Source: Nonomuraea polychroma
GTDB lineage: Bacteria > Actinomycetota > Actinomycetes > Streptosporangiales > Streptosporangiaceae
Assembly: GCF_004011505.1 (NCBI RefSeq)
Contig: NZ_SAUN01000001.1
Span: 7,591,501 to 7,655,500, forward strand
DNA length: 64,000 bases
Reading direction: 5' to 3'
The notes beneath the pieces are model-generated. The model searched no databases and had not been told where the DNA came from. It saw nothing but the letters and a program-made list of their open reading frames with translations. Shown here one piece after another: positions 10,575 through 20,490 of this stretch (position 1 is its first letter; every line of letters begins with the position of its first letter). The position numbers and the translations under genes were made by a program.

Positions 10575-11912
10575 GTGCTTGCTGAGCTCCTTGCCGCATG
10601 GATCGGACGTCAACGGTGGTTCGGCGGCAAGGGGCGCCCGATCGACGAGCTGTCGATCGACTCGGACGTCGAGCTGACGCCCGGGCTCAGACACTTGATC
10701 GTGGCCGTCTGGCAGGACGGCTCGCGCGACCGGTACCAGCTCCTGCTGGGCGAGCGCAGTCATCAGCTCCCCGACCGCCTGACCCACGCCCTGATCGCCA
10801 CGGTCGACGACACCTACCTGTACGACGCCGCCCACGACTCCGACCGCACCGGCTGGCTGCTCGAAGGCATGGCCCGCGACGAGACCCGCAGCGGCCTGCG
10901 CATGCGCCACGTCGCCGGCACCGAGATCGACACGACGCAGCGCAGCCTCGTGCTCGGGGCGGAGCAGTCCAACACCTCTCTCGTGTACGGCGACGCCTAC
11001 ATCTGCAAGCTCTTCCGTCGCCTCATTCCGGGGGTCAACCCGGAGCTGGAGATCATCACCGCCCTGGCCGCCGGGAACGCCCCGCACATCGCGCAGCCGT
11101 ACGGGTGGATCGAGACCGACCTCGACGGCACGGACACCACGTTGGCGTTCATGCAGGAGTTCCTGTCCAACGCCAACGACGGCTGGGACCTGGCGCTGAC
11201 CAGCGTGCGCGACCTGTACGCCAGCCCGCCCGAGATCAAGGCCGCCGAGGCGGGCGGCGACTTCGCGGGCGAGTCGGAGCGGCTCGGCATCGCCACCGCC
11301 CAGGTGCACCGGGAGCTGGCCGCCGCCTTCCCCATCGAGGTCATCGAGACGCACGAGGTCAAACGCATGGCGGAGACCTTCAGGCGGCGGCTGGGGCGGG
11401 CCGTGGCCGAGGTGCCGGAGCTGCGTCCGCACGTGAGCGCGGTTGAGCACGTCTACCACGAGATGGAGCTGCTCACCACCGAGGTGCCTGTGCAGCGGGT
11501 TCACGGTGACTACCACCTGGGCCAGGTCATGCGCACCCCGACCGACTGGGTGGTGCTGGACTTCGAGGGCGAGCCGGGGCAGCCGCTGGCCGAGCGCAGG
11601 GCGCTGTCGTCGCCGCTGCGCGACGTGGCGGGGATGCTGCGCTCGTTCGACTACGCAGCCAGGCACCTGCTCGCCGGCCGCCCGGAAGCCGACGAACTGG
11701 AGCCCAGGGCCCAGGAGTGGGCGGACCGCAACCGGCACGCCTTCCTGGACGGCTACATGGAGGGCGGCGGTGTGATCAACCGGGCGGACGCGGCGCTGCT
11801 GCGGGCGTTCGAGCTGTCGAAGGCGGTGTACGAGGTGGTGTACGAGGCCAGGAACCGGCCCACGTGGGTCTCCATCCCGCTGGCCGCCTTCCGCCCGCGA
11901 GCTCAGTTGTAG
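10575..11912 (+). CDS. mak: Maltokinase
   Basis: Mak (Pep2) phosphorylates maltose with ATP to give maltose-1-phosphate, the GlgE donor. The 445-residue protein begins with the N-cap motif ARQRWFGGKG-like (IGRQRWFGGKG). It has the kinase signature VHGDYHLGQV followed by VVLDFEGEP, the catalytic Asp and metal-binding Asp of the aminoglycoside-kinase fold. The start is GTG, with AGGAGGAG overlapping the treS stop region, so translation is probably coupled. Its last 10 bases overlap the convergent dehydrogenase gene. Confidence 0.95.
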   Translation: MLAELLAAWIGRQRWFGGKGRPIDELSIDSDVELTPGLRHLIVAVWQDGSRDRYQLLLGERSHQLPDRLTHALIATVDDTYLYDAAHDSDRTGWLLEGMARDETRSGLRMRHVAGTEIDTTQRSLVLGAEQSNTSLVYGDAYICKLFRRLIPGVNPELEIITALAAGNAPHIAQPYGWIETDLDGTDTTLAFMQEFLSNANDGWDLALTSVRDLYASPPEIKAAEAGGDFAGESERLGIATAQVHRELAAAFPIEVIETHEVKRMAETFRRRLGRAVAEVPELRPHVSAVEHVYHEMELLTTEVPVQRVHGDYHLGQVMRTPTDWVVLDFEGEPGQPLAERRALSSPLRDVAGMLRSFDYAARHLLAGRPEADELEPRAQEWADRNRHAFLDGYMEGGGVINRADAALLRAFELSKAVYEVVYEARNRPTWVSIPLAAFRPRAQL

Positions 11913-12760
11913 AGCTCTTCGACCAGTCCCGACAGGCCTTCGTGCGCGAGCCCCCTGGCCGTGCGCTGGTCGATGACGGTCTTCATGGGCAGCAGCAGGT
12001 CCGGCTTGACGCCCTGCTCACGGAAGGCCCGGACGAGGTTCTCCATGCCTGCCCGGTTGATCTCCAGGTTGGACACCTCCGTGCTGTGGTCGCCCGTCTC
12101 GATCTTCTCGGCCCAGTCCGGCTGGAGAGCGGCCATGGCGTTGAGCCAGGGAATAAGCAAGTCCGTGGTGAACTCCTTCAACGGGTATTTCGCCGACGTG
12201 ACCATGGCCGCCGCCTCCAGGAAGCCGGCCATCTGGCCGTACATGCCGGTCAGCATGGCCAGGTCGAGCAGCGGCGCCATACCGGCGTCCTCCCCCACGT
12301 ACCGGGCCTCGGCCATGACGGCGAACGCCTGCTCGTGGCGCTCGAATGCGGCGCTGGAGCCGCTGTAGAGGATCAGGGCGCCGGGCTTGGCGATCATGTG
12401 GGGCACGGCCATGATGCCGCCGTCCACGTAGTCGGCCCCGCGCTCGGCCGCCCAGGAGGCGGCCTCGCGTGCCTCGCCGGGGCGGCCGGTCGTGAGGTTG
12501 GCGACCGTCTTCCCGGCCAGCGGGGTGTCCTGGAGGACCTCGTGGACGGACGGGTAGTCGAGCAGGCAGGCGATCACCAGGGGGCTCGCCTCCACGGCCT
12601 CCGCCGGGGTGGCGGCGCGGACGGCGCCCTTGGCGATCAACGGGTCGGCCTTGGCAGGCGTGCGGTTCCAAACGGTGACGTGGTGACCGGCGGACAACAG
12701 GGCGTCGGCGAGCGCGGAGCCCATGAGGCCGAGGCCGAGAACGCTGATGTTTTCTGTCAT
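11903..12760 (-). CDS. NAD(P)-dependent imine-reductase-like / beta-hydroxyacid dehydrogenase-like protein
   Basis: The 285-residue protein has an N-terminal Rossmann fold (VLGLGLMGSALADALLSAGH, then NRTPAKA, which suggests NADPH) and a C-terminal helical dimer domain (LAMLTGMYGQMAGFLEA). This matches the imine reductase branch of the 6-phosphogluconate/hydroxyisobutyrate dehydrogenase superfamily. The lysine typical of hydroxyacid dehydrogenases is not evident, which supports an imine-reductase-like enzyme. The substrate is unknown. It is divergent from the SARP regulator with only 59 bases between them, so that regulator may control it. Confidence 0.8.
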   Translation of the reverse strand: MTENISVLGLGLMGSALADALLSAGHHVTVWNRTPAKADPLIAKGAVRAATPAEAVEASPLVIACLLDYPSVHEVLQDTPLAGKTVANLTTGRPGEAREAASWAAERGADYVDGGIMAVPHMIAKPGALILYSGSSAAFERHEQAFAVMAEARYVGEDAGMAPLLDLAMLTGMYGQMAGFLEAAAMVTSAKYPLKEFTTDLLIPWLNAMAALQPDWAEKIETGDHSTEVSNLEINRAGMENLVRAFREQGVKPDLLLPMKTVIDQRTARGLAHEGLSGLVEELYN

Positions 12761-12819
12761 GCGGAAAGTGTCGGAGGGCGACGTTATGGTCTGGTTCGGA
12801 GTCGGTTACGGGGGGCGGG

Positions 12820-15800
12820 ATGCGGTTCGGGGTGCTGGGGCCGCTCGTGGTGCGGGGGGCGGGCGGGGAGCCGGTCCGGGTGGTGGAGACCAAGGTCCGG
12901 GCGCTCCTCGCCGATCTGCTGATCCACGCCGGCCGGACAGTCTCGGCCGACCGGCTGATCGAAGACCTGTGGGGCGAGCGCCCGCCCGCCAACGCGCCTG
13001 CCGCGCTCCGGGTGAAGGTGTCGCAGTTGCGCAGGGTGCTCGGGGACCGGGAGCTGGTGGTCTACCGGGCGCCCGGCTACGTGCTGCGCGTGGAGCCGGA
13101 CGCGGTGGACGCCGGCCGGTTCGAGACGCTGCTGGAGCGTGCCCAACACGCCGATGACGTCCGCGAACGGCTCTCCCTTCTGCGGGAGGCGCTCGATCTG
13201 TGGCGGGGCGGGGCCTATGCCGAGTTCGCCGACGAGCCGTTCGCGCAGGCCGCCGTGGCGCGGCTGGAGGAGCAGCGGCTGGTGGCGGTTGAGCACCTGG
13301 CGGAGGCGCGGCTGGAACTGGGCGAGCACGCGCTCGTCGCCGCAGACCTGGGCGAGCTGGTGGCCGCGCACCCGCTGCGCGAGCGGCTGAGGGGCGTGCA
13401 CGTGCGGGCGCTCTACCTGGCGGGGCGGCAGAGTGAAGCGCTGGCGGCTTACCAGGATCTGCGGCGCAGGCTGCGGGACGAGTTCGGGGCGGACCCGTCA
13501 TCCGAGCTGGCGGCGCTGCATCAGGCGATCCTGCGCCAGGACCCGGCCCTGGACGTGGTTGCTGTGCGGCCTCGGACCAACCTGCCCGCGCCTTTGAGCC
13601 GCCTGATCGGGCGGGAGGAGGCGGTGGCCGAGGTCCGGGCGCTGCTGCGGGCCAACCGGCTGGTCACGCTCACGGGGCCGGGGGGCGTCGGCAAGACGCG
13701 CCTGGCCCTGGCGGCCGCGGCGGCCCCGAGTGCCCCCGTCCCGATGGCAGGCGCCGCGGAGTCTGGAGGGCACGCCACCGACGGAGATGTGTGGCTGGTG
13801 GAGCTGGCGGCGCTGCGGCCGCACGCCGGGGTCGTCGAGGTGGCGGAGGCGATCGGCGGCGTCCTGGGGTTGCGGGACGACGTGGCGGGGTCCATGGTCG
13901 ATCGGCTGGCGGCCGCGTTCCAGGGCAAGCGCACACTGCTCGTGCTGGACAACTGCGAGCACGTCGTGGAGCAGGTCGCCGCGCTGGTGGCCCGGCTGCT
14001 GCGAGCCGTGCCCGGGCTGCGGATCCTGGCCACCAGCCAGGAGTCGTTGCGTATCGAAGGTGAGGCCCTGTGGGGCGTGCCACCGCTGGCGCCGGAGGCG
14101 GCGGTGGAGTTGTTCGCGGCGCGGGCGGGGGTCGAGCCGGATGCGGACGTGGCGGAGATCTGCGCCAGGCTGGACGGCCTCCCACTGGCGCTGGAGCTGG
14201 CCGCGACCAGGATGCGGGTGCTGACTCCGCGGCAGCTCGCCGAGCGGCTTGACGACCGGTTCCGGCTGCTCGCCTCAGGGGTGCGCGACGCCCCGGCCAG
14301 GCAGCAGACCCTGCGGGCGATGATCGACTGGAGCTGGGAGCTGCTGTCCGGGCAAGAGCGAACGGTGCTGCGGCGGCTGGCCGTGCACGCCGACGGATGC
14401 ACGCTGGAGGCGGCCGAGCAGGTGTGCGCCGAGCCGGGTGTGGACGTGCTCGACCTGCTGGCCAGGCTGGTGGACCGGTCGCTGGTGGTGCGGACCCCCG
14501 GGCCCCGGTTCCGGCTGCTGGAGTCGGTCGCCGCCTACTGCCACGAACGGCTGGCCGAGGCGGGCGAGCGCGACCTGATCATGGCACGGCACAGCCGCTA
14601 CTACACCGCCCTCGCCGAACGCGCCGACCTCAGAGGAGCCGGACAGCGGGAGTGGCTCGCCCGGCTCGACACCGAGGGCGCCAACCTGAGGGCCGCGCTG
14701 GACACAGCGGTGCGGCAGCGCGCCGCCGAGGTGGCCGTCCGGCTGGTGAACGCCATGGCCTGGTACTGGGTGCTGCGCGGCCGGCTCAGCGAGGCCCTGC
14801 GGGCCCTGGAGAGCGCCCTGTCCGTCTGCGGCGACGCGGCCGAGACCCAGGTGTGGCTCGCGGGACTGCGCATGCTGGCAGGGCAGCCGCAGGTTCTGGA
14901 GACGGCGTTGTTCGAGGCCATCGAGGATCCGCTCGCCAGGGCCAGGGCGAGGTGGTTCGCCGGGTTCGCGATGTTCGGATACGACGACCTGTCGGCGAGC
15001 GAGAGCATGGTGCGCGCGGCGTTGGAGGATTTCAGGGAGCTGGGCGACCGGTGGGGCACGGCCGCGGCGCTCAACGTGCTCGCCAGGTACGCCGCCATGC
15101 GGGGTGACCTGGAGGCACTGCGACGGGACGGCGAGCAGGGGCTGAGGTTGTTCCGGGAGATCGGCGACCAGTGGGGCGAGATGCGGGCCGCGGAGAACCT
15201 CGGCACGCTCGCCGAGATCACCGGTGACTACGAGCGGGCCGCCGCGCTGCGTACGGACGGCCTGCGGATGGCCGAGGAGCTGGGACTGTGGAGCTCGGTA
15301 TCTGACGCGCTGTCGCGGCTGGGCAGGATCGCCCTGCTGACCGGCGACTACGCGGCGGCCGACGACTACCACGAGCGGGCCAGGCGGCTCGCGGCAGCGC
15401 AGTCCAACCGTCCCGCCGAGGAGTTCGCCGAGCTCGGGCTCGCGCTGTCGGCCAGGCGGCAGGGCCGGCTGGAGGAGGCCGAGCGGCGGCTGCGCACGTG
15501 GCTGGACTGGGTCAGGGACGTGGCGGGCGAGCCAGGAGCCGCGCTGATCCTGGCCGAGCTGGGCTTCGCCGCCGAGCAGCGGGGCGACCCGGCGGCGGCG
15601 CTGGAGCTGCAGCTGCAGGGGCTGGCCGCGGCCCGCAAGGTCGGCGACCCGCGGGCCACGGCGCTGGCGCTGGAGGGCCTGGCAGGCGCACGGGCACTCG
15701 CCGGACGGCACGAGGAGGCGGGATTGCTGCTGGGCCAGGCGGCGGCCCTCAGGTCGTCCGTGGGCGCCCCGCTGCCGGCCGGCGAGCGGGGCGACGTGGA

Positions 15801-15909
15801 CAGGATCACTGCGGCGGTGGAGGCGGCCCTCGGGAGGGAGCAGGCCGCGGCGGCAGTGTCCCGGGGCGGCACCCTGCCGCTCGAGGACCTCCTGGTCGAG
15901 TACAGCTAA
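12820..15909 (+). CDS. AfsR/SARP-type regulator with BTAD, NB-ARC ATPase and TPR region
   Basis: This is a large (1029-residue) regulator. Residues 1-90 form an OmpR-like winged-helix DNA-binding domain (MRFGVLGPLVV...ALLADLLIHAG). Residues about 95-240 form the BTAD domain. An NB-ARC/STAND ATPase follows, with Walker A GPGGVGKT near residue 286 and Walker B LLVLDNCEH near 370. From about residue 620 the protein is TPR-like helical repeats. SARP proteins activate secondary-metabolite or accessory genes by binding direct repeats. No biosynthetic cluster is in the window. The likeliest target is the divergent imine-reductase-like gene (inference). Its last 4 bases overlap the small convergent gene that follows. 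Confidence 0.9.
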   Translation: MRFGVLGPLVVRGAGGEPVRVVETKVRALLADLLIHAGRTVSADRLIEDLWGERPPANAPAALRVKVSQLRRVLGDRELVVYRAPGYVLRVEPDAVDAGRFETLLERAQHADDVRERLSLLREALDLWRGGAYAEFADEPFAQAAVARLEEQRLVAVEHLAEARLELGEHALVAADLGELVAAHPLRERLRGVHVRALYLAGRQSEALAAYQDLRRRLRDEFGADPSSELAALHQAILRQDPALDVVAVRPRTNLPAPLSRLIGREEAVAEVRALLRANRLVTLTGPGGVGKTRLALAAAAAPSAPVPMAGAAESGGHATDGDVWLVELAALRPHAGVVEVAEAIGGVLGLRDDVAGSMVDRLAAAFQGKRTLLVLDNCEHVVEQVAALVARLLRAVPGLRILATSQESLRIEGEALWGVPPLAPEAAVELFAARAGVEPDADVAEICARLDGLPLALELAATRMRVLTPRQLAERLDDRFRLLASGVRDAPARQQTLRAMIDWSWELLSGQERTVLRRLAVHADGCTLEAAEQVCAEPGVDVLDLLARLVDRSLVVRTPGPRFRLLESVAAYCHERLAEAGERDLIMARHSRYYTALAERADLRGAGQREWLARLDTEGANLRAALDTAVRQRAAEVAVRLVNAMAWYWVLRGRLSEALRALESALSVCGDAAETQVWLAGLRMLAGQPQVLETALFEAIEDPLARARARWFAGFAMFGYDDLSASESMVRAALEDFRELGDRWGTAAALNVLARYAAMRGDLEALRRDGEQGLRLFREIGDQWGEMRAAENLGTLAEITGDYERAAALRTDGLRMAEELGLWSSVSDALSRLGRIALLTGDYAAADDYHERARRLAAAQSNRPAEEFAELGLALSARRQGRLEEAERRLRTWLDWVRDVAGEPGAALILAELGFAAEQRGDPAAALELQLQGLAAARKVGDPRATALALEGLAGARALAGRHEEAGLLLGQAAALRSSVGAPLPAGERGDVDRITAAVEAALGREQAAAAVSRGGTLPLEDLLVEYS

Positions 15910-16130
15910 TACGCCGGATACGCGCCAGGGACACTGGGAACGGCGGCCGCGTACCGCTGTTCCTCCTGCACGTCAGTGATCTTGCGGACGACCGCCCACC
16001 AGCCGGCCGCGTGCCACAGGTCGATCACGGCGACGACGATGCCGAGGAGTGAGTCGCACACCAGCGCCACTACCGTGAAGATCGCTAAGCCGCGGACCGG
16101 GCGCAACGGCTGGGGCGGTGGCGGGTGCAT
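15906..16130 (-). CDS. Small predicted membrane protein (74 residues)
   Basis: I chose the ATG at 16130 because AAAGGA lies about 9 bases upstream; an upstream in-frame Met at 16169 lacks this. A short Pro-rich head is followed by one or two hydrophobic segments (about residues 12-45, rich in V/A/L/I with Trp near the end). The tail is polar. It slightly resembles a shortened DUF4328-type membrane protein, but I cannot assign a family. It converges on the SARP gene, overlapping its stop. Confidence 0.45.
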   Translation of the reverse strand: MHPPPPQPLRPVRGLAIFTVVALVCDSLLGIVVAVIDLWHAAGWWAVVRKITDVQEEQRYAAAVPSVPGAYPAY

Positions 16131-16320
16131 GGCTCGATCCTTTCGTGAGGGGTTGACCGAGCAGCGCACCAGTATGTCGAGTCAAGAAGTCGGAAAGGAT
16201 CGGTTATCCCTTCCCGGCAGGCCCTCGTGATGAAGCCGGGATTTTGCACTTTCTGTGATTGTCTTGGTGAAAGCGGGCAGTGCCTGGGATGGACGGTCAT
16301 CATAGGGCAAGGTTGGGAGC

Positions 16321-18480
16321 ATGCCGATGAGGACAGAGCTCGACCGCCTGGCGGGCGGAGCGCACCATGATCCCCACTCTGTGCTCGGGGCGCACCCGGT
16401 CGCCGGCGGGGTGGTCTTCCGGGCGCTGCGCCCACTCGCCGAGCGGGTCAGGGTGGTGATGGAGGACGGTTCGGCCCATGACATGAAGCACCAGGCTCAC
16501 GGGGTGTTCGAGGTCACGGTCCCGGGCCTGGACAAGGTGCCCGACTACACGCTCAGCGTCAAGTACGCGGGCGCCGAGCCGCACACCTTCCGCGACCCGT
16601 ACCGGCACTGGCCCACGCTGGGCGAAGTGGACCTGCACCTCATCGGGGAGGGGCGGCACGAGCGGCTGTGGGAGGCGCTCGGCGCGCGCGTCATGAAGCA
16701 TGAGGACGTCGAGGGCACCGCGTTCGCCGTCTGGGCGCCGAACGCGCGCGGCATCAGGGTCGTCGGCGACTTCAACCATTGGGACGGCACCGCCTACCCG
16801 ATGCGGTCGCTGGGCCGGTCGGGGGTGTGGGAGCTGTTCATCCCCGGGCTCGGGCCGGGCGAGCGGTACAAGTACCAGATCCTCGGCGCTGACGGGATAT
16901 GGCGGGACAAGGCCGACCCGATGGCCAGGCGGACAGAGGTGCCGCCGATGACGGCCTCCGTGGTGGACAAGTCCGCCTACAGCTGGGCGGACGACTCCTG
17001 GATGACCAGCCGGCGGGAGAAGCCCCCGCAGGCGGAGCCGATGAGCGTCTACGAGGTGCATCTGGGGTCGTGGCGGCCCGGGTTGACGTACGTGGAGCTG
17101 GCCGACCAGCTGTCGGAGTACGTCGCCGACCTGGGCTTCACGCACGTGGAGCTGCTGCCGGTGGCCGAGCACCCGTTCGGTGGGTCGTGGGGCTACCAGG
17201 TGACGTCCTACTACGCGCCCACGGCCAGGTTCGGCACCCCCGACGAGTTCCGTCATTTCGTGGACCGCATGCACCAGCACGGCATCGGCGTGTTGCTGGA
17301 CTGGGTGCCCGCGCACTTCCCGATGGACGACTGGGCGCTGGCGCGGTTCGACGGCACGCCGCTGTACGAGCACGCGGACCCGGCCAGGGGCGAGCACCCG
17401 GACTGGGGCACGTACGTCTTCGACTTCGGCCGCAGAGAGGTGCGTAACTTCCTGGTCGCCAACGCGCTCTACTGGCTCAAGGAGTTCCACATCGACGGCC
17501 TGCGGGTGGACGCGGTGGCGTCGATGCTCTATCTGGACTACTCGCGCCGCGAGGGCGAGTGGACGCCGAACGTCTACGGCGGCAGGGAAAACCTCGACGC
17601 GGTCGACTTCCTCAAGGAGATGAACGCTGTCTGCTACCGCGAGGAGCCCGGCATCTCGACCGTGGCGGAGGAGTCGACGGCCTGGCCGGGGGTGTCGCGG
17701 CCGGTGCACCTGGGCGGGCTCGGGTTCGGGTTCAAGTGGAACATGGGGTGGATGCACGACACCCTGGAGTACCTGCGCCACGAGCCGATCTTCCGCCAGT
17801 ATCACCACCATCAGATGACGTTCTCGCTGCTGTACGCGTACTCCGAGCACTACGTGCTGCCGCTGTCGCACGACGAGGTCGTGCACGGCAAGGGGTCGTT
17901 GCTCGGCAAGATGCCCGGCGACGAGTGGCAGCGCTTCGCTCAGCTGCGGGCGCTGCTGGCGTTCATGTGGGCACATCCGGGCAAGCAGCTGCTGTTCATG
18001 GGCGGCGAGTTCGGCCAGGGCTCCGAGTGGTCGGAGGAACGCGGGCTGGACTGGTGGGTGCTGGAGTTCGACGGGCACCAGGGCGTGCAGCGGCTGGTCC
18101 GGGACCTGAACCGGATCTACAAGGAGACCCCGGCGTTGTGGGAGCAGGACTCCTCACCGGAAGGGTTCCGGTGGATCGACGCCGACGACGCTTCCGGGAA
18201 CACGTTCTCGTTCGTCCGCTACGCGAACGACGGGTCGGCGGTGGCGTGCGTGGTGAACTTCAGCGGCGCGCCGCACGAGAACTACCGGCTCGGGCTGCCG
18301 TACGCCGGGCGGTGGGTGGAGGTGGTCAACACCGACGCCTACGACTACTGGGGCAGCGGTGTGGGCAACATGGGGGAGGTCGAGGCGACCGTGGAGGCGT
18401 ACCACGGACTGCCCTACTCCACCACGCTGCGGGTGCCGCCGATGGGCGCGGTGTGGCTCACGCACGAGGGCACGCTCTGA
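16321..18480 (+). CDS. glgB: 1,4-alpha-glucan branching enzyme
   Basis: GlgB adds alpha-1,6 branches to the linear glucan made by GlgE. The 719-residue GH13_9 protein has an N-terminal module (HHDPHSVLGAHP), a CBM48 domain (about 130-225: VWAPNARGIRVVGDFNHWDG) and the catalytic barrel. Key residues are Asp397 (LRVDAVASMLYLDYSR) and Glu450 or Glu451 (VAEESTAWPGVSRP), with the LSHDEVVHGK motif carrying the third carboxylate. The gene is usually joined to glgE-treS-mak in actinomycetes. Here it is displaced by 4.4 kb and probably has its own promoter in the 190-base spacer upstream. Confidence 0.96.
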   Translation: MPMRTELDRLAGGAHHDPHSVLGAHPVAGGVVFRALRPLAERVRVVMEDGSAHDMKHQAHGVFEVTVPGLDKVPDYTLSVKYAGAEPHTFRDPYRHWPTLGEVDLHLIGEGRHERLWEALGARVMKHEDVEGTAFAVWAPNARGIRVVGDFNHWDGTAYPMRSLGRSGVWELFIPGLGPGERYKYQILGADGIWRDKADPMARRTEVPPMTASVVDKSAYSWADDSWMTSRREKPPQAEPMSVYEVHLGSWRPGLTYVELADQLSEYVADLGFTHVELLPVAEHPFGGSWGYQVTSYYAPTARFGTPDEFRHFVDRMHQHGIGVLLDWVPAHFPMDDWALARFDGTPLYEHADPARGEHPDWGTYVFDFGRREVRNFLVANALYWLKEFHIDGLRVDAVASMLYLDYSRREGEWTPNVYGGRENLDAVDFLKEMNAVCYREEPGISTVAEESTAWPGVSRPVHLGGLGFGFKWNMGWMHDTLEYLRHEPIFRQYHHHQMTFSLLYAYSEHYVLPLSHDEVVHGKGSLLGKMPGDEWQRFAQLRALLAFMWAHPGKQLLFMGGEFGQGSEWSEERGLDWWVLEFDGHQGVQRLVRDLNRIYKETPALWEQDSSPEGFRWIDADDASGNTFSFVRYANDGSAVACVVNFSGAPHENYRLGLPYAGRWVEVVNTDAYDYWGSGVGNMGEVEATVEAYHGLPYSTTLRVPPMGAVWLTHEGTL

Positions 18481-18578
18481 ACATCCGCTGAAAGTTCGGT
18501 GGGAAACCGGCCCCCAGGCCTGTGCCTGCCGGGCAAATCGCCATAAACTCCGAGATCATCCCCTCGGAGGAAGAACGC

Positions 18579-20480
18579 GTGCGACTTCGCCACCTGATCG
18601 TGTGCTCGATCGTGCTGGCCGTGCTCCCGTTATCGGGTCCGGCCTACGCAGACGACCCGACACCGACACCGACCCCCGCGCCCAGCAGCACCCCCGCTCA
18701 GGACAAGGTCGAGGATGGCTTAGCCACCGACGGCGGAGCCGAGCGGGCCATCGTCGAGCTGACCGACCCCGGGCAGAACGAGCCCGTGGCCGGCCAGGCG
18801 GCGGCCCAGAGCGTGGACGTGCTGCTGCGTCCGCAGAACCAGTCGTTCATGGTCGTCGAGGGCACCGCGGAGGAGCTGGCCAAGCTGGCCGAGGACCCGC
18901 GGGTCACCTCGATCCACCGGGACAGGACGTACACGCCTGCCGACGTCTCCCCCAGCCTCAAGCTGATCGGCGCCGACCAGGCGCACGGCAAGGGCTTCAC
19001 CGGGACCGGCCAGGCGGTGGCCGTGCTGGACACCGGTATTGACCGCGACCACCCGTGGTTCGGCAACCGGATCGTGGCCGAGGCATGCTTCTCGGCCGTG
19101 GAGAGCGGCGTGGAGTCGCTCTGCCCGAACGGGCAGCCGGAGCAGACCGGGCCGGGCGCGGCCGACGCCATGACGGCGAAGTGCCTGGCCAATGGTGTGA
19201 ACCTGTGCGATCACGGGACGCACGTCGCGGGCATCGCGGCCGGAACGGGAGGCGTGGCGCCGGGCGCCGGGATCGTGGCGGTGCAGGTGTTCAGCCGGGT
19301 CAACGACGAGGACGTCTGCGGCGAACCGTCGTGCCTGCTGGCGTTCGAGTCGTCGCTGCGGCTGGCCATGGACTACGTGGCGGGGTTGAACCAGCCGGTC
19401 GCCGCGGTGAACCTGAGCCTGGGCGGCATGGTGTCGGAGACCGACTGCGACGCGAGCGAAGAGGGCGCGATCTTCAAGCCGAAGATCGACGCGCTGCTGG
19501 CCAAGGGCGTCGCAACCGTGGTGGCAGCGGGGAACGAGTTCTTCGATGGGGCGTCGTACCCGGCCTGCATCTCCTCGGCGGTGGCCGTCGGGGCGAACGA
19601 CGGGAGCGACGCCATCGCGAACTTCTCCAACCGGGGCGCGCTGGTGGACCTGTTCGCGCCGGGTGTGGACATCGAGTCGTCGGTGCCGGACAACGTGACG
19701 ACCGTCTACAGCGGCACGTCGATGGCCACGCCGCACGTGGCCGGGGCACTGGCGCTGATGAAGCAGGCCAAGCCGCAGGCGCCGATGACCGAACTCATCG
19801 AGACGCTGAAGGCGACCGGCCGGCCGTACGTGTACCAGGCCAACGGTGCGGAGGTCAAAACCCCGCGCCTGGACCTGGCGGCGGCGCTGGCCGGCGCGAC
19901 GCCGCAGCCGCCCATCACGCAGACCCCGGTCGCTCCGCCGGAGCCCGGTCCCACGGAGAGCGGCCCGAGCCCCGAGCCTTCGGACGACACTCCCTCGGAC
20001 ACCCCGTCGGACGAGCCTTCGGATGAGCCTTCGTCGTCCACCTCGCCGGTCCCGCTGCCGACCGTCACGGTCACGGTGACCGTCACGCCGACGCCGGCGA
20101 CCACGGCGGCGGTGTGCACACGCGGCACGGCCGCCACGAAGATGTCGGCCAAGGCCTGGGCCGTGGAGATCCACCGCAGCAGCGGCACGATCCCCGACGC
20201 CACGCTCACCTGCTACCTGAAGCTGATCAGCAAGTCGAGCAAGGTGTTCCCCGAGCTGACGAAGGCGTCGTCGCTGGGCAAGGCCTACCGGGTGCTGAAG
20301 AACGCCAAGACCGGTAAGGCCAAGCTCGACAGCGCGCTGCTGACGGCCTGGCTGAACTGGGCGCACGGCACGAACGGCACCACGACGCTGACCGCGGCGG
20401 AGAAGGTGCGGCTGAGCAGCAAGCCTTCCGCGGCGGCGCTGACGAAGGCGACGAAAAACATCCTCAAAACCGTCAAATAA
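18579..20480 (+). CDS. Secreted S8 serine peptidase 1, with Pro/Ser/Thr linker and C-terminal domain
   Basis: The GTG at 18579 is preceded by GGAGGAA at 6 bases and gives a clean signal peptide ending at AYA-DD; the upstream Met at 18522 would not. A propeptide resembling inhibitor I9 (about 40-125) precedes the subtilase domain, with Asp151, His212, Asn in VVAAGNE and Ser381 (GTSMATPH). Four cysteines lie between the Asp and His motifs and another pair follows, suggesting disulfides. After about residue 445 there is a Pro/Ser/Thr/Asp-rich linker, then a Lys/Ala/Thr-rich helical domain (about 510-633) of unknown function, absent from the two paralogues downstream. A strong terminator follows. 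Confidence 0.9.
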   Translation: MRLRHLIVCSIVLAVLPLSGPAYADDPTPTPTPAPSSTPAQDKVEDGLATDGGAERAIVELTDPGQNEPVAGQAAAQSVDVLLRPQNQSFMVVEGTAEELAKLAEDPRVTSIHRDRTYTPADVSPSLKLIGADQAHGKGFTGTGQAVAVLDTGIDRDHPWFGNRIVAEACFSAVESGVESLCPNGQPEQTGPGAADAMTAKCLANGVNLCDHGTHVAGIAAGTGGVAPGAGIVAVQVFSRVNDEDVCGEPSCLLAFESSLRLAMDYVAGLNQPVAAVNLSLGGMVSETDCDASEEGAIFKPKIDALLAKGVATVVAAGNEFFDGASYPACISSAVAVGANDGSDAIANFSNRGALVDLFAPGVDIESSVPDNVTTVYSGTSMATPHVAGALALMKQAKPQAPMTELIETLKATGRPYVYQANGAEVKTPRLDLAAALAGATPQPPITQTPVAPPEPGPTESGPSPEPSDDTPSDTPSDEPSDEPSSSTSPVPLPTVTVTVTVTPTPATTAAVCTRGTAATKMSAKAWAVEIHRSSGTIPDATLTCYLKLISKSSKVFPELTKASSLGKAYRVLKNAKTGKAKLDSALLTAWLNWAHGTNGTTTLTAAEKVRLSSKPSAAALTKATKNILKTVK

Positions 20481-20490
20481 CTGAATTTCA

